A stretch of 11,799 nucleotides of DNA from an uncultured Ilumatobacter sp. (GTDB taxonomy: Bacteria > Actinomycetota > Acidimicrobiia > Acidimicrobiales > Ilumatobacteraceae). The stretch is taken from the NCBI GenBank assembly GCA_938049325.1, contig CALICC010000172.1, positions 1-11,799 of the forward strand. Direction: 5' to 3'. This document shows positions 5,706 to 11,519 of the stretch, piece by piece. The notes under the pieces are model-generated. The model worked only from the letters and a program-made list of their open reading frames with translations. It made no database searches and had not been told where the DNA came from. The number at the start of each line of letters is the position of its first letter. Position 1 is the stretch's first letter. Made by a program: the position numbers and the translations under genes.

Positions 5706-6608
5706 ATGAGCGACACCGCCGTCGAGCCTCCAGCTGACCCCCAGGTAGCGGCAGACCATACGCCCGAGCCCGTCTGGCCGATTCCCTCGTCGCTGTCACC
5801 GTCACGTGTTTCGTCGTTCACGTCGTGTCCGATGCAGTTTCGCTTCTCGTCGGTACAGCGGCTCCCCGAACCTCCTGGAGTCGCAACGACACGCGGCAGC
5901 ATCGTCCACCGTGCGCTCGAGTTGCTCTTCGAGTTGCCGAACCCCGAGCGAACTCGCGACGCGCTGCAGCGCATGCTGGCGACGGCGCTCGACGAGTATT
6001 CGACGCACCCCGACTATGTCGGTCTCCGGCTCACCGCCGACGACAAGATCAAGTTCAGCGAGGACTGCGATCAGCTGATCGAGCGCTACTTCGACATGGA
6101 AGATCCGACGCAGATCCGCGACATCGGTCTCGAGATCCGCATGGCCGCCGATGTCGGCTCACTCCAACTTCGCGGCATCATCGACCGACTCGAACTCGAC
6201 GACGATGGCGAGCTCGTGGTCACCGACTACAAGACTGGCCGCGCGCCGTCGGGCCGCTACGAACAGAAGAGCCTCGCTGGTGTGCACTTCTACTCGTTCC
6301 TGTGTGAGGCGGTACTCGGCAAGCGGCCGAGCAAGATCCGCTTGATGTACCTGTCAAACGGGGAAACAATCGAGACTGTGCCGTCGCAGCAGTCGGTGCG
6401 GTTCATCAACACGCGCACCAATGCGGTGTGGAAAGCAGTGGAGCGAGCCTGCATCACCGGCGACTTCCGCCCCAACCAGAGCAAACTCTGCGACTGGTGC
6501 AGCTTCAAGGACTGGTGTCCGGCGTTCGACGGCAACCCTGATCTGGCCGCGACCGAAGCGGTCGAGCGCCACAACGCCCTCATCGCTGTCGAAGCCACTT
6601 CGTCGTGA
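5706..6608 (+). CDS. Single-domain PD-(D/E)XK nuclease, RecB/Cas4-like, with probable Fe-S cluster
   Basis: This 300-aa protein carries the PD-(D/E)XK fold found in Cas4 and in the C-terminal domain of RecB and AddB. Motifs in order are RGSIVHRALE (His68), Glu143, LRGIIDRLEL (Asp160), VVTDYKTGRA (Asp174, Lys176) and a Gln187...Tyr196 QxxxY-type motif. Four cysteines are placed as in Fe-S members: Cys41 in FTSCPMQF, and CX2CX5C at Cys262, Cys265 and Cys271 in LCDWCSFKDWC. It likely cuts DNA as an exonuclease in repair. There is no helicase domain, and no cas genes are nearby, so it is not CRISPR Cas4; similar free-standing RecB-family exonucleases occur in mycobacteria. The start at 5706 is preferred to GTG 5697 because of the upstream TACAGT. 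It overlaps the PAP2 gene by 4 bp (GTGA). Confidence 0.92.
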   Translation: MSDTAVEPPADPQVAADHTPEPVWPIPSSLSPSRVSSFTSCPMQFRFSSVQRLPEPPGVATTRGSIVHRALELLFELPNPERTRDALQRMLATALDEYSTHPDYVGLRLTADDKIKFSEDCDQLIERYFDMEDPTQIRDIGLEIRMAADVGSLQLRGIIDRLELDDDGELVVTDYKTGRAPSGRYEQKSLAGVHFYSFLCEAVLGKRPSKIRLMYLSNGETIETVPSQQSVRFINTRTNAVWKAVERACITGDFRPNQSKLCDWCSFKDWCPAFDGNPDLAATEAVERHNALIAVEATSS

Positions 6609-7183
6609 CCGATTCCGACGCCGTACCCGGTCAACATCAACTCGGACCCGCCGTCGAGAAGTTCGACGACACGGTCGACGCAGTCCTCGAACGCGTGCGC
6701 GGCAACCCCATTGCCGACCGCGTCTTCACTACCGCCAGCCACGTCGGCGACTTCAGCCTGATCTGGCACGTGATCAGCCTCGTTCGCGGTCGAGCCAAAC
6801 GATCACCTCGCCAAGTGGTCGTGTTCGCCGTGATGCTCGGCCTCGAGAGCCTGATCGTCAACCAGGGCGTCAAACGCCTGTTTCGACGAACCCGCCCAAC
6901 CCCGGCGGGCGACAGCCGCCTCCCGGTTCGCCAGCCGAGCACGTCGTCGTTTCCGTCCGGCCATGCCAGTTCAGCGACCTTCGCCGCCTCCACCCTCTCA
7001 CGGTGGGACGGCCAGCCACTCGGCACCCTCTGGTACCTCATCGCCTCAATCGTGGGCACCAGCAGGGCCTACGTCCGAATCCATCATGCGTCCGACGTCG
7101 TGGCCGGAGTCGTCACCGGCCGCATCCTGGCGATCATCGCTCGCCGCGCAATGCGACGGTTCGGCCTCGACCGCCTACGGTAA
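6605..7183 (+). CDS. PAP2-family lipid phosphatase
   Basis: This 192-aa protein has all three parts of the PAP2 (vanadium-haloperoxidase-like) active site: KRLFRRTRP (Lys90, Arg97-Pro98), FPSGH (Pro117-His120) and SRAYVRIHHASD (Arg154, His160, Asp164). His160 is the expected nucleophile and His120 the acid. Members dephosphorylate phosphatidic acid, undecaprenyl pyrophosphate or similar lipids at the membrane. Hydrophobic stretches near 70-85, 120-131, 142-152 and 165-180 fit membrane helices. The gene starts with GTG overlapping the nuclease stop (GTGA), so translation is probably coupled, and it ends 6 bp before the WS/DGAT gene. That neighbour makes phosphatidate phosphatase, supplying diacylglycerol, a good guess; undecaprenyl-pyrophosphate recycling is the main alternative. 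Confidence 0.93.
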   Translation: MTDSDAVPGQHQLGPAVEKFDDTVDAVLERVRGNPIADRVFTTASHVGDFSLIWHVISLVRGRAKRSPRQVVVFAVMLGLESLIVNQGVKRLFRRTRPTPAGDSRLPVRQPSTSSFPSGHASSATFAASTLSRWDGQPLGTLWYLIASIVGTSRAYVRIHHASDVVAGVVTGRILAIIARRAMRRFGLDRLR

Positions 7184-7189
7184 GGCTCG

Positions 7190-8578
7190 ATGACCGGGAT
7201 CGTGTACGACCGCAAGATGTCCGACGCCGAGGGGCTGATGTGGCGCTTGGAGAAGGACCCTCACCTCTCCTCCACGTTCGCCAACGTGAGCATTCTCGAT
7301 CAGGCACCCGACTTCGATGCCTTCCGCAAACGGATGGAACGAGCATCGCTCGTCATGCCGCGGCTCCGACAAGTCGTACGCACCACTCCTGGCAACTTCG
7401 CTCCGCCGGTGTGGGTCGAAGACAGCGACTTCGACATCGATCGCCACGTCCGTCGCGTCGCACTCCCGAAGCCCGCCAACGAACGCACCTTGCTCGACCT
7501 CGCGGCGCTCATCACCGCCGACCCGTTCGATCGCGTCCGGCCGCTGTGGCAGTTCACCGTCGTCGACGGATTGAAGGGTGGGCGCGCCGCCATGATCCAG
7601 AAGATGCACCACACGATTGCCGACGGCGAATCCGGTGTTCGCCTGTCACTCGAGTACCTCGACTTCGACCGCGATGCTCCCCCGCCGCCGCCGCCGGATC
7701 CCGACACGGTTGCACAGGCCGAAGAAGACCTGTCTGACGACGCAACAGAGTTCGTACGCAGCGTGCTCGCCGGATCGTTCCGTCTCCCACTCGGCATCGC
7801 CCGCCAGGTCAAAGACCTCCTTGCCGATCCAACGCAGATTCCCGACGCCACCTCGGCAGCTGCCGACTCGCTTCGGTCCATCGTCGGCCAACTCGGCGAC
7901 ACCGACGAAGCCCGGAGCCCGCTCTTCACCGAACGGTCGGTCAAGCGACACATCGAAACGAGCACCGCTCCGTTCGGCCCGACCAAAGCTGCAGCCAAAG
8001 CGCTCGGGGGAACGCTGAACACCGCCTTCATGACCATCGCGACCGAAGCGGTCAGCCGCTATCACGTGGAGCTCGGCGAGCCCGTCGACGAACTTCGAGC
8101 ATCGATGGCGATCAGCACTCGCACCAGCGAATCAGGAGCCAACGCGTTCTCCCTGGTCCGGCTCCTCGTGCCCACCGGAGATCTCCCGATCGACGAACGA
8201 TTCCGGGCAATCCACGCTGCCACCGACGATGCGATCGAGGCTGCGTCTGGAGCATCGCTCGACAGCATGGCGGCCCTCGCGTCGGCTTTGCCGACGTCGG
8301 TCATCACCAGACTGGCACGCCAGCAATCACAAACGGTTGACTTTGCCACCTCGAATGTCAGAGGTTCGGCGGCTCCACTCTTCGTCGCTGGTGCCAAGTT
8401 GCTGGCGAACTACCCGGTCGGCCCGCTCAGCGGCGTGGCGTTCAACCTCACGCTGCTCAGCTACCTCGGCAACCTCGACATGGGCATCAATACCGATGCG
8501 GCGGCAGTGACCGAACCGCAGCTCCTTGCGCGGTTGATCGGCGACGCCGTGAAAGACTTCGTGACCTTCGCCGACTGA
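7190..8578 (+). CDS. WS/DGAT acyltransferase (wax ester synthase / diacylglycerol acyltransferase)
   Basis: At 462 aa this is the usual family length. The catalytic motif HHxxxDG is intact as HHTIADG (140-146). The N-terminal domain has WRLEKDPHLSSTFANV and the RPLWQF block; a proline run (PPPPPP, about 165-170) precedes the middle part. The C-terminal DUF1298 domain has SNVRGSAAPLFVAG (388-401) and LLSYLGNLDMGINTDA. In the common SNVPGP block the two prolines are replaced by Arg391 and Ser393. The enzyme transfers an acyl group from acyl-CoA to diacylglycerol or a fatty alcohol, making triacylglycerol or wax ester at the membrane. It follows the PAP2 phosphatase by 6 bp, which favours the triacylglycerol role. 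The ATG at 7217 (MSDAEGLMW) is an alternative start. The stop codon lies in a hairpin loop. Confidence 0.92.
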   Translation: MTGIVYDRKMSDAEGLMWRLEKDPHLSSTFANVSILDQAPDFDAFRKRMERASLVMPRLRQVVRTTPGNFAPPVWVEDSDFDIDRHVRRVALPKPANERTLLDLAALITADPFDRVRPLWQFTVVDGLKGGRAAMIQKMHHTIADGESGVRLSLEYLDFDRDAPPPPPPDPDTVAQAEEDLSDDATEFVRSVLAGSFRLPLGIARQVKDLLADPTQIPDATSAAADSLRSIVGQLGDTDEARSPLFTERSVKRHIETSTAPFGPTKAAAKALGGTLNTAFMTIATEAVSRYHVELGEPVDELRASMAISTRTSESGANAFSLVRLLVPTGDLPIDERFRAIHAATDDAIEAASGASLDSMAALASALPTSVITRLARQQSQTVDFATSNVRGSAAPLFVAGAKLLANYPVGPLSGVAFNLTLLSYLGNLDMGINTDAAAVTEPQLLARLIGDAVKDFVTFAD

Positions 8579-8585
8579 GTCGGCG
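8569..8585. terminator. Compact hairpin with the stop codon in its loop
   Basis: CGCCGAC (8569-8575) and GTCGGCG (8579-8585) pair perfectly around TGA (8576-8578), which is the WS/DGAT stop codon. The next gene (leftward) ends at 8594, so the hairpin sits between convergent genes and could stop both transcripts. No U-run follows. Confidence 0.5.
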
Positions 8586-8593
8586 GCCCAGAA

Positions 8594-8827
8594 TCAGCCC
8601 AGTTCGGACGGAACGGGCTCGATCTCGGTGATCTCGACCGGCGCAGCCGATTCGAGCTGCACATCGGTGAGCAACGAGCGCACGTCGAGCAACAGGTCGG
8701 CAACTTCACCAGTCGACACGAGGTCGCGGCGCATCATCTTCGCGAGCGCACCATCGATGACACCGAGGGCTTCGTTGATCACGGCATCGTTGTTCGCGGC
8801 ATCGGTGAGGTTCTGCTGCTCAGTCAT
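8594..8827 (-). CDS. Small acidic helical protein, function unknown
   Basis: This 77-aa protein has no family I recognise. It is acidic, has no cysteines, and residues about 10-60 look alpha-helical with regular hydrophobic spacing (INEALGVIDGALAKMM, VADLLLDVRSLLTDV). The tail is Glu- and Pro-rich. There is no signal peptide or membrane segment. Support that it is real: it fills the gap between two genes without overlap, has coding-like composition, ends 15 bp from the convergent WS/DGAT stop, and has a -10-like hexamer before its ATG. A GGAGG lies 14 nt upstream of the start, too far to be a normal ribosome site. Confidence 0.7.
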   Translation of the reverse strand: MTEQQNLTDAANNDAVINEALGVIDGALAKMMRRDLVSTGEVADLLLDVRSLLTDVQLESAAPVEITEIEPVPSELG

Positions 8828-8835
8828 TGCTCAGA

Positions 8836-8841
8836 ACGGTA
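8836..8841 (-). promoter_or_regulatory. Possible -10 element for the 77-aa gene
   Basis: On the minus strand TACCGT (8841-8836) lies 8 nt before the ATG at 8827, fitting the leaderless pattern. No -35 box is clear. Confidence 0.3.
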
Positions 8842-8901
8842 CCTCCAACCCGCTCCCCACACGCGCACCCGGCCCAACTTCTCGCCATGTTTATGAAACT
8901 G

Positions 8902-8915
8902 AAACGTCGACGTTT
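8902..8915. promoter_or_regulatory. Perfect 14-bp palindrome, candidate operator
   Basis: AAACGTCGACGTTT is a perfect 14-bp palindrome in the 137-bp gap between the divergent 77-aa gene and the second SDR. It sits in a short AT-richer patch (ATGTTTATGAAACTGAAACG) that stands out from its surroundings. Its centre is about 56 bp before the SDR start and 81 bp before the other start, a typical place for a dimeric regulator. The regulator is not in view. Confidence 0.45.
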
Positions 8916-8952
8916 GCGCCACGCAAGGTCCGTCCGGCCAGCTTGCGACACC

Positions 8953-8958
8953 TACGAT
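8953..8958 (+). promoter_or_regulatory. Possible -10 element for the second SDR gene
   Basis: TACGAT is a good -10 match exactly 6 nt before the ATG at 8965, with no Shine-Dalgarno sequence. This is the clearest example in the window of a leaderless arrangement. No convincing -35 box is seen. Confidence 0.45.
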
Positions 8959-8964
8959 GCGCGG

Positions 8965-9753
8965 ATGGACTTCACCGGCAAGAACACGGTCGTGACCGGC
9001 GCAGGGCGAGGGATTGGAGCAGCACTCGCACGGGTGTTCCACGATCGCGGAGCGAACGTCGTGCTGGCCGACCTCGCCGGCGCCGAAGACACAGCGGCCT
9101 CTTTCGCGAGCGAGCGGGCGGTGGGCATCACCGCCGATGTATCCACCGAGGCCGGGAACAAGGCGCTCGTCGAAGCGGCCGCCGACGCATTCGGGCCGAT
9201 CGATCTGTTCTTCGCCAACGCCGGTGTCGGCTCCGGCAGCACCCTGGACCTCACCCCCGAAGACGTGTGGGAGGCAGCGTTCGACGTCAACGTCCACGCG
9301 CACCGTTGGGCCGCGAAGCTTCTCGTCCCTGGCTGGCTCGAGCGTGGCGACGGCTACTTCTGCTCCACTGCGTCGGCCGCCGGACTGCTCTTGCAGATCG
9401 GGTCAGCCCCGTACACGATGACGAAGCGGGCGGCCGTGTCGTTTGCCGAATGGATGTCGGTCACCTACGGCGATGCCGGGATCAAGGTGACCTGTCTGTG
9501 TCCGCAAGGCGTCAACACCGACATGTTGCACGCCGGAGACAACGAAGTCTCGGGAGCCGACGTGGTCAAAGCCGCGGGCGCTGTGCTCGAGCCCGAAGAT
9601 GTCGCCCAGCAGGTCGCCGACGCAATCGAGGCCGAACAATTCTTCGTGCTGCCGCATTCGGAGGTTGCCAACTACATGAAGATGAAGGCATCCGAACCCG
9701 AGCGATGGCTTGGCGGCATGCGCAAGCTCCAGCGGCACGTCCTGGGCAATTGA
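8965..9753 (+). CDS. Short-chain dehydrogenase/reductase (SDR)
   Basis: This 262-aa protein is a classical SDR. It shows TGAGRGIG (11-18), Asp36 after the second strand (NAD preference), NAG (85-87), Asn109, and the catalytic Ser137, Tyr150 and Lys154 in YTMTK. It should oxidise or reduce a hydroxyl/keto group; the substrate is unknown. The C-terminal part (about 185-262), with MKMKASEPERWLGGMRKLQ, resembles many actinobacterial SDRs annotated only as oxidoreductases. The frame is open upstream to 8827, but the fold begins at MDFTGKNTVVTG and the TACGAT hexamer supports 8965. It differs from the MFE-2-like SDR at 816-1709 in length and in lacking the extended blocks. The 116-aa gene follows after 40 bp. 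Confidence 0.93.
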   Translation: MDFTGKNTVVTGAGRGIGAALARVFHDRGANVVLADLAGAEDTAASFASERAVGITADVSTEAGNKALVEAAADAFGPIDLFFANAGVGSGSTLDLTPEDVWEAAFDVNVHAHRWAAKLLVPGWLERGDGYFCSTASAAGLLLQIGSAPYTMTKRAAVSFAEWMSVTYGDAGIKVTCLCPQGVNTDMLHAGDNEVSGADVVKAAGAVLEPEDVAQQVADAIEAEQFFVLPHSEVANYMKMKASEPERWLGGMRKLQRHVLGN

Positions 9754-9793
9754 GCCACTCGGAACCAACTGCTCGAACCGCGACGCCTGACCG

Positions 9794-10144
9794 ATGTACC
9801 GCTCAGCTTCGGCACTCGCCCGTCTCGGGCTTCGGCCGGGTGAAGTGGTGCGTTTCAAGCGCAACGACAAGGGTCGCTACATCGTCGGCAAGGTTGAAGG
9901 CATCGAAATCGACGGGAGCATCACCCTGCGCGACCCCGACGGGTCGGCTCGGTCGCTCCGGCCCGAGCGTGTCGAGATCCGTCGACCGGGTTCACGCGGA
10001 CGCCTCAGTTGGCAGATCGTCAGCGACGTGGCGATCACCTGGGAGCAACTCGAGCTGTTCGAGAAACCGCCCGAGTCGGGTGTGGAACCCGGGCCACGCG
10101 TGACGATCCGTCGCGACCAACCCACCCTGTTCGACGACTGGTGA
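9794..10144 (+). CDS. Small basic protein with two sliding-clamp-binding-like motifs, function unknown
   Basis: This 116-aa protein is not from a family I can name. Residues about 12-62 (LRPGEVVRFKR, GRYIVGKVEG, GSITLRDPDG, SLRPERVEIRR) look like a small SH3/Tudor-like beta barrel, basic and perhaps nucleic-acid binding. The C-terminal part carries WEQLELF (QLELF 85-89) and, at the very end, DQPTLFDDW (QPTLF 109-113). Both fit the QxxLF form of bacterial beta-clamp-binding peptides; the first is close to the QL(S/D)LF consensus. This is pattern matching only. The start has no Shine-Dalgarno sequence or clear -10, so it may be expressed with the SDR 40 bp upstream. There is no signal peptide or membrane segment. 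Confidence 0.78.
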   Translation: MYRSASALARLGLRPGEVVRFKRNDKGRYIVGKVEGIEIDGSITLRDPDGSARSLRPERVEIRRPGSRGRLSWQIVSDVAITWEQLELFEKPPESGVEPGPRVTIRRDQPTLFDDW

Positions 10145-10176
10145 CACCGCGCGCTCGTTCAGCGCACCTCCCATGC

Positions 10177-10182
10177 CATCAT
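10177..10182 (+). promoter_or_regulatory. Possible -10 element before the 10190 start
   Basis: CATCAT lies 7 nt before the GTG at 10190, with no Shine-Dalgarno sequence. It is a poor match to TANNNT and is noted mainly because the spacing repeats the pattern seen at other starts. Confidence 0.2.
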
Positions 10183-10189
10183 CTTCGCA

Positions 10190-11458
10190 GTGAGCGAAAC
10201 CGGCGACCACAATACGCAGGGACCGCCTTCCCCCCGTCCTGGCGATGCGCCGCACGCCCCCGACACCGAAGTTCCGGCTCCACAGATCCCCGAGCCACCC
10301 ATGGGCTCGTATGCGGCCGCATACCCGACTCCGCCACCAACAGCGGACTCAATCGTGCCCCCTGGACCGCCACCGCCGGTGCAACCACGAAACGCAGCGC
10401 AGCCGCAGAACACGACAACGCCGTCGCCACAGGCCGCCCCAACCTCGCCGCCGCCCTCCGCGTCCTCGTCCCGAAGTGGTCGTTCGTTCTCAGCGCTGGC
10501 GGCGCCGATCGGCGCCGCCCTGGTGCTCGTCCTCGGCGCCGCGTTCTTGATGATTCGCGGGACCGGCGACGCAACGACCGCCGATGCCCCCGACGACACG
10601 GTGCGAGTTCGCGACACCGACCCGGAGCGCGACGACACCGCGCCGGACGACACCGAACCGGACACCAGCATCGCCACCACCGAGACCACGATCGTCGACG
10701 ACTCGATCCCGCCGACGGGCCCTCGGCCAACGCCACCGCCCCTCGTCGAGCCGCCACCCGCCACGAACGAGACGCCAGCCGACACCACGGGCGCCACCGA
10801 CGTCACGACCCCCAAGACGACGCCACCGCCGCCGGATCCAGCGACCACCACACTGACCACGGAAGGCCCGCCGGTCGACGGACCGACGGTTGACGACGTT
10901 CGCAGTGCGCTGCTCCTGCGCGCCGATTTTTCCGACCCCGAGTGGGTCGCCGACACACCTCCGCCGCCCGACGCGTTGTGCGGGGAGAACCCCGACGACG
11001 AGAACATCGTGCACCGCGAACAGGTCTACTTCTCGCGGTTGACCGTCGAGCCCACGGCTTTTCGTCAGCTGTCACACACGCTCTACACCTACCCCGACGA
11101 AGCCACCGCCGCTCGATCCTTCACGACCGACGTTGCGCTGCTCAACGACTGCGCAGTCGACACCGTCGATGTGGAGACCACGACCTACGAACTCGCGGTC
11201 AACGTCGACATGTTCAACGCGGAGGACGCTGCGACGTTTCCGTGCTCCGACGACAACGCGCTCGTCGTAACCCAACTCAACAGTGCTGGAGCAGACGTTC
11301 CGTTCCTCGGCGAGATCACCGCTGCCTTTCGATGCGGGATCGTCGTCTCGGTGGTCTCGTTCGGCTCCACCGTCAGCCTCGACGACCTCCAGGACAACGA
11401 CTTCTTCAGCGCCGTCGCAGCGACGAACCCTCGAGCGCGGGAACTCTGGGATTCCTGA
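10190..11458 (+). CDS. Pro-rich single-pass membrane protein with PknH-sensor-like outer domain
   Basis: The protein has 422 aa in four parts. Residues 1-97 are disordered and Pro/Ala-rich, probably cytoplasmic. Residues about 101-122 are one membrane helix (APIGAALVLVLGAAFLMI). Residues about 125-232 are a Thr/Asp/Pro-rich stalk. Residues about 233-422 form a folded outer domain with four cysteines (264 in DALCGEN, 321 in LNDCAVD, 352 in FPCSDDN, 382 in FRCGIV). An LLRADF-type start, an LC motif, a YPDEATAARSF helix and paired cysteines resemble the extracytoplasmic sensor domain of mycobacterial PknH and related lipoproteins, which form two disulfides. No kinase domain is attached, so it may bind a ligand or a partner at the cell surface. 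Ligand and function are unknown. The GTG start gives MSETGDHNTQ; the N-terminal boundary is moderately sure. Confidence 0.87.
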   Translation: MSETGDHNTQGPPSPRPGDAPHAPDTEVPAPQIPEPPMGSYAAAYPTPPPTADSIVPPGPPPPVQPRNAAQPQNTTTPSPQAAPTSPPPSASSSRSGRSFSALAAPIGAALVLVLGAAFLMIRGTGDATTADAPDDTVRVRDTDPERDDTAPDDTEPDTSIATTETTIVDDSIPPTGPRPTPPPLVEPPPATNETPADTTGATDVTTPKTTPPPPDPATTTLTTEGPPVDGPTVDDVRSALLLRADFSDPEWVADTPPPPDALCGENPDDENIVHREQVYFSRLTVEPTAFRQLSHTLYTYPDEATAARSFTTDVALLNDCAVDTVDVETTTYELAVNVDMFNAEDAATFPCSDDNALVVTQLNSAGADVPFLGEITAAFRCGIVVSVVSFGSTVSLDDLQDNDFFSAVAATNPRARELWDS

Positions 11459-11480
11459 AGCTGCGCGGATTCCTGAAGCT
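11449..11480 (+). repeat. Short tandem duplication at the gene end
   Basis: The 14-bp block GGATTCCTGAAGCT occurs at 11449-11462 and again at 11467-11480, an 18-bp period. The first copy contains the TGA stop of the upstream gene (11456-11458). It looks like a recent slippage duplication in the 61-bp convergent gap. Confidence 0.75.
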
Positions 11481-11519
11481 TCATGTCACGCACGGCAGAG
11501 CGAGACGCACGCTGCGTGT

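Noticed and set aside
6421..7737. 438-aa plus-strand frame across the PAP2 and WS/DGAT genes
   Set aside because: Arg/Pro-rich low-complexity translation typical of a shadow frame in GC-rich DNA; it overlaps two genes with intact catalytic motifs.
8628..8964. Plus-strand coding upstream of the second SDR
   Set aside because: The longer frames are either out of phase with the SDR motifs or have a Ser/Arg-rich translation; the 77-aa minus-strand gene has better protein-like composition.
11505..11517. Hairpin ACGCA/TGCGT between the sensor-like gene and nudC
   Set aside because: A 5-bp stem with 3-nt loop is within chance expectation in this sequence; not called a terminator although a convergent gap would be a likely place.
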